Assembly: GCF_900094705.1 (NCBI RefSeq)
Contig: NZ_FMAR01000004.1
Coordinates: 348,430-412,429, forward strand
From: Chitinophaga costaii
GTDB lineage: Bacteria > Bacteroidota > Bacteroidia > Chitinophagales > Chitinophagaceae
Reading direction: 5' to 3'
Length of the DNA stretch: 64,000 nt
The position numbers were made by a program, and so were the translations under genes. This document shows positions 17,468 through 26,342 of this stretch, one piece after another; positions within the stretch are counted from its first letter, which is position 1, and each line of letters opens with the position of its first letter. The notes below the pieces were generated by a model. It was not told the DNA's origin. It did not search any database and saw only the letters and a program-made list of their open reading frames with translations.

Positions 17468-18850
17468 TTATTGTACCGGGCCGATAAAGGCCGTAGTTTG
17501 TGTGCCAATTTTTTTTCCATTCGCATACATGCCCAGCCGCACCATGGTCTTTTGCTGCCGGATGATACGGGCGGGCAGCACGATAAAAAAGGTGCCGGCA
17601 CCCTGCGTTTCCGCTTTTACCAGTACGGCAGGTTTGCCGATCATTTGTACCTGTCCGCCAGCAGGACTTTCTACCCGTATGGTGAGCGGCACATTTTGCG
17701 TGGTTTTGTTAACGGCAGTGAGATTATACAGATTGCTCACACTGTCTGTTCCCCTTTCCTGGTATAGCAGGCCGGGTGTACGCATGATAGTAGTATCTAC
17801 TGCCTTGCGGCTGAGTAGCAGGAAGCTATCCAGACAAAGAATAAGCAGGCAAAGCAGGGTGTAGGTTTTCATACGCGGTGTGTACCGCAGTGGAGCATTT
17901 TCTGCGATGCCGTATTCCGATGCGTAGCTGATCAGCTTTGTAGGTTTGCCAATTTTTTCCATCACATGGTCGCAGGCGTCTATGCAGGCGGTGCAGCCTA
18001 CGCACTCCATCTGCAAGCCATTGCGTATATCTATGCCCGTGGGACAAACCTTTACACACTGGAGGCAGTCTATGCAATCGCCAAAGTGGCTGGCAGCGGT
18101 TTTGGCGGGTTTGTGCCGGGGTTCCCCCCGTTTATAGTTATAGGCTACGATAAGGCTGTTTTTGTCCTGTAATACGCCTTGTAGCCGGCCATAGGGGCAT
18201 ACCACGGTACATACCTGCTCGCGAAAAAAAGCATATACGCCGTAGAACACGGCGCTGAATAATAGGATAGCCAAAAAGCCACCCAGGTGATCCGACAGGG
18301 GAGCGGTGACGATTTTCCACAGCGCCGGCAGTCCGATAATGTAGGCCAGGAAGAAATTGGCAATGATAAAAGACAACCAGAAAAACACGGTATGTTTAAA
18401 GATCATCACCTTTATTTTCCGGGCGGTCCAGGGTTGTGCGCGGAGGGTGCGTTGCTCATTGGCATTGCCTGCTATCCAATATTCCACGCGTCGAAAAAGC
18501 AGTTCCATAAAATTAGTCTGCGGGCATACCCACCCACAAAACAAACGTCCGAAAGCAGCGGTGAAAAGAATGATGAAAAAAATAAACGTGATCATCAACA
18601 ATCCCAGCACAAAAAAATCCTGTGGCCAGAAGATCTTGCCAAACAGGATAAAACGGCCTGCGGGTATGTTGATCATTAAAAAGGGCTGCCCATGCACTTG
18701 TATAAAAGGCAGCCCCAAAAAAATCAGGAAGTAAACGTAACTAAGTGTTTTGCGATAACGATAAAAACGGCCCTTGGGTTGCTGCGCAAAAATCCATTTG
18801 CGTTTTCCCTGTTCATCCATCGTGGCGAGGTGATCCCGAAAACTTTCCAT
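17468..18850 (-). CDS. ccoG: cbb3 oxidase accessory ferredoxin CcoG (RdxA/FixG)
   Basis: This 460-residue membrane protein has about five helices. A FixG-type ferredoxin domain carries CGWVCPQTNFME, then VCTVVCPYGRLQG, then two tandem cluster motifs CIDCLQCVKVCP and CVGCTACIDACD. The C-terminal about 130 residues form an Ig-like domain, as usual in CcoG. CcoG is a copper(II) reductase needed for cbb3 copper-site assembly. The start follows three bases after the ccoP stop, so the two are translationally close. All cysteine motifs expected for the family are present. Confidence 0.95.
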   Translation of the reverse strand: MESFRDHLATMDEQGKRKWIFAQQPKGRFYRYRKTLSYVYFLIFLGLPFIQVHGQPFLMINIPAGRFILFGKIFWPQDFFVLGLLMITFIFFIILFTAAFGRLFCGWVCPQTNFMELLFRRVEYWIAGNANEQRTLRAQPWTARKIKVMIFKHTVFFWLSFIIANFFLAYIIGLPALWKIVTAPLSDHLGGFLAILLFSAVFYGVYAFFREQVCTVVCPYGRLQGVLQDKNSLIVAYNYKRGEPRHKPAKTAASHFGDCIDCLQCVKVCPTGIDIRNGLQMECVGCTACIDACDHVMEKIGKPTKLISYASEYGIAENAPLRYTPRMKTYTLLCLLILCLDSFLLLSRKAVDTTIMRTPGLLYQERGTDSVSNLYNLTAVNKTTQNVPLTIRVESPAGGQVQMIGKPAVLVKAETQGAGTFFIVLPARIIRQQKTMVRLGMYANGKKIGTQTTAFIGPVQ

Positions 18851-18852
18851 GG

Positions 18853-19866
18853 CTATTCGTTTGTCAATGTACCCTGCGGTTCCTTTGGTGCAGCGGGTTT
18901 GCTACCATGCAGCGATTTTACGTAACTCGCAATTTGTGCTATTTGCTGGGGCGAGTAATCATCTTTCCAGCTTTTCATGCCCTTGTCGGGCCAACCATAT
19001 TTAATGGTTTTAAAAATAGACTGTAAGTCGCCGCCATGCAGCCAGTAGTTGTCGGTCAGGTTGGGGCCTACGCCGCCGCCGCCATCTGCGCCATGGCAGG
19101 CAAAGCAGGTAGTGGTGAATACCTTTTTGCCTGCGGCGAGGTCGCTGGCGTCAGTAAGTAGTTTCACGGTATTTTCATCTACCTGGTTAGCGGCTTTGGC
19201 AAGGTAGGCTGCTTTTGCTGCTGCGGCATCTGCCACGGAAATCTGGTATTCTTCTGCACTTAAGGGAGCGTTGTGCGATACGTGGTAGCGCCATAAATAC
19301 GCCATGGCGAAAACCATGCAGGCATAAAACCCGTACAGCCACCAGCCGGGCAGGCGGTTGTCCAGTTCACGAATGCCATCGTAGTCGTGGCCTGTATCGA
19401 GCGTGGCCTCTTCCTGCATGGGTTTAAATCGGTTTATCTTGAACCATAGTTGCTTCCATTGGTGGGCTGGCACCGGTATGGCTTGTTTTATTTTTTCTAC
19501 ATGCAGGAGGTTGCGCAGCAAAAACAACAATACCAGCACTACCCCTATTTCAAAAGCGATGACCAGCACCAGTGTATAATAAATAAAAGGCGGAAGGCCA
19601 GAAAAGGAATGCACTATGGGGGCGGGTTCTGCTACATCAGCCAGGATGGGAGCCAAGAGCAGCAGGGCTGTGGGCGGAACGTTGCCGGCGGCTGCTTTTT
19701 CTTTTTGTTTTTCATTTTCACGGTACACCTCAGCCGCGCCGTTCAGTACATAGGCCAGCAGTACGATGATGAGGCCAAGGGCCATGATCACGCAGGTAAG
19801 CACTACCCCCAGTGGATTGTGCAGCGCATCGGCCGATAGCAAGGGTAATAATAATGTAGGTCGCAT
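18853..19866 (-). CDS. ccoP: cbb3-type cytochrome c oxidase subunit III (CcoP)
   Basis: This 337-residue subunit brings electrons to the oxidase. It has N-terminal hydrophobic helices (LTCVIMALGLIIVLLAYVL and a second around YTLVLVIAFEIGVVLVLLFL), a third around WLYGFYACMVFAMAYLW, and then a periplasmic cytochrome c domain. The only haem motif is CFACH at residues 254-258, with the distal Met in KGMKSW. Proteobacterial CcoP is di-haem, so this is the single-haem, longer-anchor form. DNRLPGWW before the last helix is a CcoP signature. It is followed by ccoG and preceded at three bases by ccoQ. Confidence 0.93.
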   Translation of the reverse strand: MRPTLLLPLLSADALHNPLGVVLTCVIMALGLIIVLLAYVLNGAAEVYRENEKQKEKAAAGNVPPTALLLLAPILADVAEPAPIVHSFSGLPPFIYYTLVLVIAFEIGVVLVLLFLLRNLLHVEKIKQAIPVPAHQWKQLWFKINRFKPMQEEATLDTGHDYDGIRELDNRLPGWWLYGFYACMVFAMAYLWRYHVSHNAPLSAEEYQISVADAAAAKAAYLAKAANQVDENTVKLLTDASDLAAGKKVFTTTCFACHGADGGGGVGPNLTDNYWLHGGDLQSIFKTIKYGWPDKGMKSWKDDYSPQQIAQIASYVKSLHGSKPAAPKEPQGTLTNE

Positions 19867-19868
19867 GC

Positions 19869-20033
19869 TTATTGATTATCGAGCGGTAAGGAATTGATCT
19901 TGGTAAGGAGCTGGCGGTCGGCTTTGAAGGCCCATATGGCCATCACTATAAAAATGGTAAAAAAAATACCGAAGGCACTCATCGCATAAATATCTACACC
20001 GGTAATTTTTTCGAGGTAGTTGATGAATTTCAT
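19869..20033 (-). CDS. ccoQ: Small CcoQ-like cbb3 oxidase subunit
   Basis: This 54-residue ORF lies between ccoP and ccoNO with gaps of two bases on each side, so it must be a gene of the operon. It starts MKFINYLEKITGVDIYAM, has one membrane helix (AFGIFFTIFIVMAIWAF), and ends in a short charged tail KADRQLLTKINSLPLDNQ. Size, single helix and position match CcoQ, which stabilises the cbb3 complex. Primary sequence is too short for certainty. Confidence 0.82.
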   Translation of the reverse strand: MKFINYLEKITGVDIYAMSAFGIFFTIFIVMAIWAFKADRQLLTKINSLPLDNQ

Positions 20034-20035
20034 GA

Positions 20036-22213
20036 TTAAGGTTTTACAGATTTGATATCGGTACCCAGGCGTTGCAGGTAGGCGATAACGGCTAGTATTT
20101 CTGCATTGGGTGCAGTTTTGATCTTGTCCTTTGCCAACTGTTCGCGGATGCCGCGGGCCTGTGTTTGCAGGTCTGTATTGGCCAATGCATCATATCCACT
20201 GCGGTAAGGCACACCCAGGGATTGCATGGCCCTTATCTTGGCGGCGGTGGATGCCGTATCAATTTCATTGGAGAGCAGCCAGGGATAATTGGGCATAATG
20301 GAACCTGGGCTCATAATGCGGGGATCCATCATGTGGTTATAGTGCCAGCTGTCGGGGTATTTGCCGCCCTCCCGCGCCAGATCCGGACCGGTGCGCTTGC
20401 TGCCCCACTGGAAGGGATGGTCGTATACAAATTCTCCTGCTTTGCTATAATCGCCATAACGGGCCACTTCATCCCGGAAGGGGCGTATCATTTGCGAGTG
20501 GCAGTTATAGCAGCCTTCGCGGATATAAATATCACGTCCCTGTAGCTCCAGTGGGGTGTATGGTTTCACGGCAGCGATGGTGGGAATGTTACTTTTAATT
20601 AAGAAGGTAGGTACCATTTCCAGGATACCGCCGATGGCCACGGCCACTAGGCTAAGTACCAGCATTTGCACAGGTCTTCTTTCTATCCAGCGGTGCCAGT
20701 GTTCTTTACCATGGGTGGTGATCGCCTTGGGCAGTGGGTAGGCAGAGGTGGCTTCATCCTTAACAAGGTGTCCGGCCTTTACGGTTTTATAAAGGTTGTA
20801 TACCATGATTAGCACACCGGAGAGGTAGAGAGTGCCGCCTATGCTGCGTGTAATGTATAGGGGGATGATTTGCGTAACTGTTTCCAGGAACTGGTATTTT
20901 AATTGTCCTTCTTCGGTGAATGACTTCCACATCATACTTTGCGTAAAACCTGCCCAGTACAGTGGTACCGCATACAGCACTATGCCGATGGTCCCAAACC
21001 AAAAGTGGGTGCCTGCCAGTTTTTTAGAATAGAGCGGGGTGTTGTAAATACGGGGCAGTATCCAGTACAATACACCGAAGGTGAGAAATCCGTTCCATCC
21101 CAGTGCGCCAATATGTACGTGTGCAATGGTCCAATCGGTAAAGTGGGAAATAGCGTTCACGCTTTTCAAACTGAGCATAGGTCCTTCTAAAGTGGCCATG
21201 CCATAACAAGTTACGGCTACCACCATAAACTTCAGGATAGGATCTTCCCGCACTTTATCCCAGGCGCCGCGCAGGGTAAACAATCCATTGAGCATGCCGC
21301 CCCAACTGGGAGCAATGAGCATTACGCTGAACACCACGCCCAGGCTTTGCGCCCAGTCTGGCAGGGCGGTGTAGAGCAGGTGGTGAGGCCCGGCCCAGAT
21401 ATAAATAAAAATGAGTGACCAGAAGTGAATGATGGACAGGCGGTAGCTATATACCGGCCGGTTGGCAGCTTTGGGCAGGAAATAATACATGAGTCCCAGG
21501 TAGGGCGTGGTCAGGAAAAAAGCTACTGCATTATGTCCGTACCACCACTGCACGAGCGCATCCTGCACGCCGGCATACCAACTGTAGCTCTTGAACCAAC
21601 TGAAGGGCCGTTCAAATGAATTTACGATATGTAGCATGGCCACCGTTACCCAGGTGGCTATATAAAACCAAATGGCTACATAGAGATGGCTTTCCCTTCT
21701 TTTTAAAATGGTGCCAAAGATATTAATGCCGAAGATTACCCATATAAAGGTGATAGCGATGTCTACCGGCCATTCCAGCTCTGCATATTCCTTACCGGAA
21801 GTATAACCTGCCAGCAGCGATACGGCACCCACTACGATAATGGTTTGCCAACCCCAGAAATGAATGCGGCTCAGCTTATCGCTGAACATGCGCGCCTTGC
21901 AAAGCCTTTGCAAAGAATAATACACGCCCATAAAAATACCATTGCCCACGAAGGCAAAGATCACCGCATTGGTATGCACCGGCCTTACGCGGCCAAAGGT
22001 GGTAGCAGGTAAATTAAGGTTTGCACCTGGGTAATATAGTTCTACGGCGGCCAGTAAACCAGCCAGCATACCGATGACGCTCCAGAATATGGTGGCAAAA
22101 GCAAAGAGCTGTACTGACTTGTTGTCGTAGGAGAATTGTTCTACCTGGAGGGATTTGTGGCCCATGTCTGGTGGCTGCGACGGGCTGTCGGCAAGGGATA
22201 CATTTTCATTCAT
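20036..22213 (-). CDS. ccoNO: Fused cbb3 cytochrome c oxidase subunits I and II (CcoN-CcoO)
   Basis: The 725-residue fusion joins CcoN and CcoO. Residues 1 to about 475 are the twelve-helix haem-copper subunit: HTNAVIFAFVGNGIF, WWYGHNAVAFFLT with a copper-site His, HFWSLIFIYIWAGPHHLLYT, and HVHIGALGWNGF with haem-ligand histidines. After a linker, a membrane anchor (MLVLSLVAVAIGGILEMVP) leads into the CcoO cytochrome c with CYNCH at 568-572 and GPDLAREGGKYPDSWHYNH. It reduces oxygen to water at low oxygen tension and pumps protons. Such N-O fusions are common in Bacteroidota. The start codon overlaps the ccoS stop by 8 bases. Confidence 0.96.
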   Translation of the reverse strand: MNENVSLADSPSQPPDMGHKSLQVEQFSYDNKSVQLFAFATIFWSVIGMLAGLLAAVELYYPGANLNLPATTFGRVRPVHTNAVIFAFVGNGIFMGVYYSLQRLCKARMFSDKLSRIHFWGWQTIIVVGAVSLLAGYTSGKEYAELEWPVDIAITFIWVIFGINIFGTILKRRESHLYVAIWFYIATWVTVAMLHIVNSFERPFSWFKSYSWYAGVQDALVQWWYGHNAVAFFLTTPYLGLMYYFLPKAANRPVYSYRLSIIHFWSLIFIYIWAGPHHLLYTALPDWAQSLGVVFSVMLIAPSWGGMLNGLFTLRGAWDKVREDPILKFMVVAVTCYGMATLEGPMLSLKSVNAISHFTDWTIAHVHIGALGWNGFLTFGVLYWILPRIYNTPLYSKKLAGTHFWFGTIGIVLYAVPLYWAGFTQSMMWKSFTEEGQLKYQFLETVTQIIPLYITRSIGGTLYLSGVLIMVYNLYKTVKAGHLVKDEATSAYPLPKAITTHGKEHWHRWIERRPVQMLVLSLVAVAIGGILEMVPTFLIKSNIPTIAAVKPYTPLELQGRDIYIREGCYNCHSQMIRPFRDEVARYGDYSKAGEFVYDHPFQWGSKRTGPDLAREGGKYPDSWHYNHMMDPRIMSPGSIMPNYPWLLSNEIDTASTAAKIRAMQSLGVPYRSGYDALANTDLQTQARGIREQLAKDKIKTAPNAEILAVIAYLQRLGTDIKSVKP

Positions 22214-22382
22214 GATCTAAAATATTGTCGGCTGTTTTAGAGGAAGGATCAAAGAGGATTCTTACGGGTGGACTATCTGCATCGTCGTATTGGCCACTTT
22301 TTACACTCCACAGGAAACCCGCCAGGAATAAAGCGGCAACGCTTATGCTGGACAAGAGTAAAAGAATAATGACACTCATCAT
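22206..22382 (-). CDS. ccoS: cbb3 oxidase maturation protein CcoS
   Basis: This 58-residue ORF has one N-terminal helix (MMSVIILLLLSSISVAALFL), and then the CcoS hallmark FLWSVKSGQYDDADSPPVRI with LFD. CcoS is required for cofactor insertion into CcoN. The C-terminal end overlaps the ccoNO start in the arrangement ATGAATGA, a sign of translational coupling. The first of two adjacent ATGs (22382) is used; the second is at 22379. Confidence 0.92.
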   Translation of the reverse strand: MMSVIILLLLSSISVAALFLAGFLWSVKSGQYDDADSPPVRILFDPSSKTADNILDHE

Positions 22383-22438
22383 GCACTGATTTAGGGCGTA
22401 AAATTAGCCTGTTGCAGCACGGAGGGCAATGAGTTTAT

Positions 22439-24859
22439 TTATGCAGCTGTATGACTTTCGTCAGTTGGTTTATTGAGCAGTGTCAGGCGGGCCAGCCCGT
22501 TGCTGAAACCTGCCGTAATAGCTACGATGCTGATGCTGCTGCACGGCATAAGTATGGCCGCAATCATAGGAGAGAGGCGTGCCGTAACTGCAAAGTAAAT
22601 GCCGGCGAGGTTATAAAGGATGGATATGAAAAAAGCAAACAGGATGATGTATCGGTTGGCCCTGCAAAGCCGCAGTAGTTGCGGCAGGAGGGGGAGCGAT
22701 GCAGCGGCAATAATGGCATCGCTGGCGGGTGTAAAGTTGTTGTGATGATCGCTTACCGAAATGCCGGTGTGGGCCTGCTTGAGCGCACCTGCATCATTAA
22801 GCCCGTCGCCCACCATAATTACCTGGTGTCCTTTGGCCTGAAGGGATTGGATAAATCGCAGTTTACTGGCTGGTGTTTGACGAAAACGTATATCCGTTCC
22901 CGTGCCTAGCAGTTGTTGCAGTGGATAAGCTTCGCCGTTGTTGTCGCCACTGATTACAGCCAGGCGGAAATTTTTTTTGAGTTGCAGCAGGCATTGGTCT
23001 ATGCGGATACGGTATTGATTATGTATGCGGAAGCATCCTAACAAATGCCCACCTATGGAGGCGTATACGGAGGTGTTGGGGTCGGAAGGGGTGGCGTCTC
23101 CCACGATAAATTTGCGCGCGCCCATGGCTACCTGTTCTTCACCGCGTCCCATGAGCATGCCTTCTCCTGGGATTTCCAGGAAACCGGTTATGGTGCTGCG
23201 GGCAGGCATATTTAGATGAGCCACAATGGCCCTGCTAAGTGGATGGCCCGACTGTGCAGCCAGGGTGGCGAGTTGTAGCTTTTGCTGGTAGGTGAGTTCA
23301 TCCCCTTCGAAGTGTACCTGCTGCTGCCGCGTATCCGTTAGTGTACCGGTTTTGTCGAATACGATGAAGTCGCTCTTGGCCAGGTTTTCTATCACCTGTG
23401 CATTGCGCAGGTAAAAGCCATGATGACCCAGCAGGCGCAGTATATTACCGTTGGTGAAAGTATTGCTCAGCAATAACGCGCAGGGGCAGGCCACGATAAG
23501 CACTGCGGTAAATACATTCCAGGCCTTGGCGGCATTATGCAGTTGCCAGTACAGGGCGGCGGCAGTGGCAATGGCAAATACTCCTGCGGTAAAATATTTA
23601 CTGAGCAGGTGTACGAATGATTTTTGGACAGGGGGTGTTTCCTTCATTTCGGCTTTGTTCCACAAGCTGGTAAGATAACTTTGGGCTACGGGTTTTATGA
23701 CCAGCAGTTCTACTACACCTCCCATGGATTTGCCGCCAGCGTATACGATCTCCCCTGCTTCTTTCAGCACGGGCATGCTTTCGCCGGTTACAAAACTATA
23801 ATCGATCTGGCTATTGCCAGACATGATGATGCCATCGGCGGGAATGAGCTCTCCATGATGGATGCGCAAGGTGTCGTTTACGTGGATGTCTGGCAGGGCT
23901 ACGGCTCTTTCCTGCCCCTCACTTAGCCGGGTTACCGCTACGGGGAAATAGGCAGTATAATCTCTTTCAAAATTAAATTGCTGGTAGGTTTTATCCTGCA
24001 ATACCCGGCCCACCAGCATGAGGAATACAATGCCGCTCATAGAATCGAAGTAACCGCCGCCGGTTTGGGTAAATACTTCATACAGGCTGCGCGCGAAGGT
24101 AACGATGATGGCTGCTACAATGGGCAGGTCTATGTGAAGAAATCCATGGCGGAGATTTTTCCAGGCGGTCACATAAAATTCGGAGGCGCTGTAAAAAACA
24201 ACGGGTATGCTCAAGGCCACGTTCATCCACCAGAACAGGTGGCGCAACTGTTCGTCATTGCTATCAATGCCCAGGTATTCCGGGAAGCTAAACAGCATAA
24301 TGTTGGCAAAGCAAAAACCCGCCACACCCAGTTTATACCGTTTAGTATGGTCTATAACGGGCTTGGACTGCCCCTGTAATTGCTGTAAGCTAATGGCGGG
24401 TTCGTATCCAATGTGGGAGAGTAGTTCTGCCACTTCGCGTAAACTGATCTGCTGGTGATGGAAAATAATGCTTGCTTCTTTCCGGGCAAAATTTACGCGG
24501 CTGCTGGCAATACCGGCATGGAGCTGGTGCAGGTTTTCCAGCAGCCATAAACAACTGCTGCAATGTATTTGTGGCAGGTAAAGGACGATATGGGTTTCCT
24601 GATCGTCGTGATACTGTAGCAGCGCCTGCGCAATAGATGCCTGGTCCAGAAAGGCAAATTTGTCTTTACGGACTTCTTCTTTTTGGGACATGCCGGGCGC
24701 ATTGGCCAGGGTGTAATAATCTCCCATGTCGTGCGCCTGCAATAGCTCATACACGGTTTTACATCCCTCACAGCAAAAAGAGTGGTCTTGTATGCGTATG
24801 GGAAAGTGGCCGCAATTGTCGCCGCAATGATAACATTTAGCCTGTGTAACTACCGCCAT
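22439..24859 (-). CDS. ccoI: Heavy-metal P-type ATPase CcoI/FixI (copper for cbb3)
   Basis: This 806-residue P1B ATPase starts with a cysteine-rich region (CYHCGDNC and FCCEGCKTVYELL) typical of CcoI in Bacteroidota. A heavy-metal-associated domain with HCSSCLWLLENL follows. The membrane metal site is CPCALLLSN, the phosphorylated Asp is D502 in DKTGTLT, and the hinge is GDGLNDAGAL. CcoI moves copper to the periplasmic side for the CuB centre. Its start codon is one base from the stop of the preceding RIC-like gene (24861), so the two are co-transcribed. ccoS follows 56 bases later. Confidence 0.95.
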   Translation of the reverse strand: MAVVTQAKCYHCGDNCGHFPIRIQDHSFCCEGCKTVYELLQAHDMGDYYTLANAPGMSQKEEVRKDKFAFLDQASIAQALLQYHDDQETHIVLYLPQIHCSSCLWLLENLHQLHAGIASSRVNFARKEASIIFHHQQISLREVAELLSHIGYEPAISLQQLQGQSKPVIDHTKRYKLGVAGFCFANIMLFSFPEYLGIDSNDEQLRHLFWWMNVALSIPVVFYSASEFYVTAWKNLRHGFLHIDLPIVAAIIVTFARSLYEVFTQTGGGYFDSMSGIVFLMLVGRVLQDKTYQQFNFERDYTAYFPVAVTRLSEGQERAVALPDIHVNDTLRIHHGELIPADGIIMSGNSQIDYSFVTGESMPVLKEAGEIVYAGGKSMGGVVELLVIKPVAQSYLTSLWNKAEMKETPPVQKSFVHLLSKYFTAGVFAIATAAALYWQLHNAAKAWNVFTAVLIVACPCALLLSNTFTNGNILRLLGHHGFYLRNAQVIENLAKSDFIVFDKTGTLTDTRQQQVHFEGDELTYQQKLQLATLAAQSGHPLSRAIVAHLNMPARSTITGFLEIPGEGMLMGRGEEQVAMGARKFIVGDATPSDPNTSVYASIGGHLLGCFRIHNQYRIRIDQCLLQLKKNFRLAVISGDNNGEAYPLQQLLGTGTDIRFRQTPASKLRFIQSLQAKGHQVIMVGDGLNDAGALKQAHTGISVSDHHNNFTPASDAIIAAASLPLLPQLLRLCRANRYIILFAFFISILYNLAGIYFAVTARLSPMIAAILMPCSSISIVAITAGFSNGLARLTLLNKPTDESHTAA

Positions 24860-24860
24860 C

Positions 24861-25400
24861 TTATAATTTTGAAGCTGTGATACAATACATGGAATCTAAC
24901 CAGGGAAAGAGCAGGGTTTGTTCTATATACATCCACTGGCGGATGTCGGCCTCCATTGCGATGAACTGGTCGCGGCAGGTTTTCAACGCTGTGTTTTTTA
25001 TATACAGCATATCGTCCAGCAGCAGCAGTCGCTTAATGCGGTTGAGCAGGGAAAGTATTTGCATTTGCTGGTCTGTAATGGTTTGGATAACGGTGTATTT
25101 AGTGCAGCGCGGTGCATTGCAGGAATCGTTGCCGGCAAAGTGTTTGCGGATGCAGGGAAATAAAATACCGGATTCTTTAAGGAAAAGGTGTTTAAGCTCG
25201 TCCTGCATTTTGGCGAAGAGCAGATGGGCCAGTTCTACGTTAGTGTCGGGTAGGGAAAGAATGTAGGTATTGTGCAGCACGTGGTCCTGCAGGTGCATGC
25301 AGGCCTGGCTAATGTGGGTGTGGTATCTTTCTGCGATCAGTTCACAAAGCGATTCGGTAGAGTATGCTTGCAGTTCATGATCGGCGGGCGTCATTTGCAT
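24861..25400 (-). CDS. Hemerythrin-like protein, RIC/YtfE type
   Basis: This protein of about 179 residues is made of helices with the spacing of His and Glu seen in hemerythrin/RIC (YtfE, ScdA) proteins. It has YHTHISQACMHLQDHV, then KMQDELKHLFLKESGILFP and near the end WMYIEQTLLFPWLD. RIC proteins hold a di-iron centre and repair iron-sulfur clusters after NO or oxidative damage. The ATG at 25400 (MQMTPADHEL) is preferred because the in-frame upstream ATG at 25481 lies inside a perfect palindrome that looks like an Fnr site. It sits between the fnr-like gene and ccoI on the same strand. The iron ligands are only partly typical, so the repair role is inferred. Confidence 0.7.
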   Translation of the reverse strand: MQMTPADHELQAYSTESLCELIAERYHTHISQACMHLQDHVLHNTYILSLPDTNVELAHLLFAKMQDELKHLFLKESGILFPCIRKHFAGNDSCNAPRCTKYTVIQTITDQQMQILSLLNRIKRLLLLDDMLYIKNTALKTCRDQFIAMEADIRQWMYIEQTLLFPWLDSMYCITASKL

Positions 25401-25462
25401 AAAAGGGAATTTATTGCAAAGTAGACTGATGGGCGGCGGCGCGGAAGGGTGGAGGTTAGCAG

Positions 25463-25486
25463 CCGGTATGATTTTTATCATACCGG
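25463..25486. promoter_or_regulatory. Palindromic Fnr-type site upstream of the RIC-ccoI operon
   Basis: Perfect 10-bp arms CCGGTATGAT and ATCATACCGG flank TTTT. The core TGAT-N4-ATCA (25469-25480) has the half-sites and spacing of the Fnr consensus TTGAT-N4-ATCAA. The centre is 74 bases before the RIC ATG at 25400. The site lies just after the stop of the fnr-like gene, so that protein is the obvious ligand (inference). A stem-loop in the mRNA is the alternative reading. Confidence 0.6.
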
Positions 25487-25499
25487 ACTATGATCATGG

Positions 25500-26210
25500 T
25501 CAGTCCTGGAGGTTGGCGGTTTTTACGATGGCGTTTACGTTCATGAAGCTGATCTTTTTACCATCCAGTTCTATCAGGCCGTCTTTCCGGAATTCAGATA
25601 ACAAACGGATGGTGGATTCTGTAGCGGTACCTACCAGGTTGGCGATTTCCTCACGGGAGAGGCGTACATTGAGTGTAGCGCCATCTGCTTCATAACCATA
25701 GGTTTCCTTGATAAATAATAAGGTCTCCGCCAGCCGCTCCCGCACCGGTTTCTGGGCCAAGTGGGTGATTTTTAGCTCGGCGCGCTGTAGCTCCGTACTG
25801 AGTAGTTTCATTACTTCAAACGATAATACGACATCGTTTTTCAGGGCGGTAATGAATAGGTCTTTCGGAATAAAACATACCTGAGTATCTTCCAATACTA
25901 CAGCAGAAGCATTGTACCGGCTGCCACTCAGCAGGGCGCGGTAGCCCAGCACATCGCCTCCCCTCAGCAGGCGGGTAATGTGTTCCTTGCCATCGTCGCC
26001 CTGGCGGGAAAGTTTGATTTTGCCGTTGTTAATGCAATAGATACCAAATGGATAGGCCCCTTCGTTGAAAATTACCTGTCCCTTTTTATAATGGCTGCTT
26101 ACTTTTTGCAGATTAAACAGTTCCAGGTATTGCTCGCTGGATTTGCACAGGATGGAAGTGAGGTGCTGTTCGCAGTGCTGGCAGTCGGATACAACGCAGT
26201 ATGTTTTCAT
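25500..26210 (-). CDS. Crp/Fnr family transcriptional regulator
   Basis: This 236-residue regulator has a cyclic-nucleotide-binding-like jelly roll at about residues 20-135 (GQVIFNEGAYPFGIYCI, GGDVLGYRALLSG). A dimer helix (FEVMKLLSTELQRAELKI) and a C-terminal helix-turn-helix follow, with LSREEIANLVGTATESTIR and the recognition segment followed by EFRKDGLIEL. The N-terminus has four cysteines at 5, 10, 13 and 22 (CX4CX2CX8C), suggesting an iron-sulfur sensor like Fnr, though the spacing differs from E. coli Fnr. The ATG at 26210 starts MKTYCVVSDC. It is divergent from hemN and upstream of the RIC-cco operon, with Fnr-like palindromes at both promoters, so it should control low-oxygen or NO response. 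Confidence 0.92.
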   Translation of the reverse strand: MKTYCVVSDCQHCEQHLTSILCKSSEQYLELFNLQKVSSHYKKGQVIFNEGAYPFGIYCINNGKIKLSRQGDDGKEHITRLLRGGDVLGYRALLSGSRYNASAVVLEDTQVCFIPKDLFITALKNDVVLSFEVMKLLSTELQRAELKITHLAQKPVRERLAETLLFIKETYGYEADGATLNVRLSREEIANLVGTATESTIRLLSEFRKDGLIELDGKKISFMNVNAIVKTANLQD

Positions 26211-26279
26211 ATAATGAGCGGTTGTGGGTAAGGCGCTATATGCACCGCCCAAAGTTGGCGGATTTAATCATTTGAAAAT

Positions 26280-26293
26280 ATGACGAAAATCAT
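26280..26293. promoter_or_regulatory. Fnr-type site in the hemN promoter
   Basis: ATGAC-GAAA-ATCAT differs from the core TGAT-N4-ATCA by one base and has its centre at 26286.5. With a start site about five bases after the -7 element at 26316-26323 the centre falls near -41.5, the classic position for an Fnr-type activator. The site lies next to the fnr-like gene. Confidence 0.55.
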
Positions 26294-26323
26294 TGAGCCA
26301 CCTTTTTGCCTGGGCTATGTTTG
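26293..26323 (+). promoter_or_regulatory. hemN: Promoter of hemN (-33 TTG, -7 TATGTTTG)
   Basis: TTG at 26293-26295 and TATGTTTG at 26316-26323 are separated by 20 bases, as in Bacteroidota primary-sigma promoters. The expected start near 26328 leaves a leader of about 15 bases before the ATG at 26343. This excludes the in-frame ATG at 26280 as the start. Confidence 0.5.
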
Positions 26324-26342
26324 CGATACATACCTTAATGTT

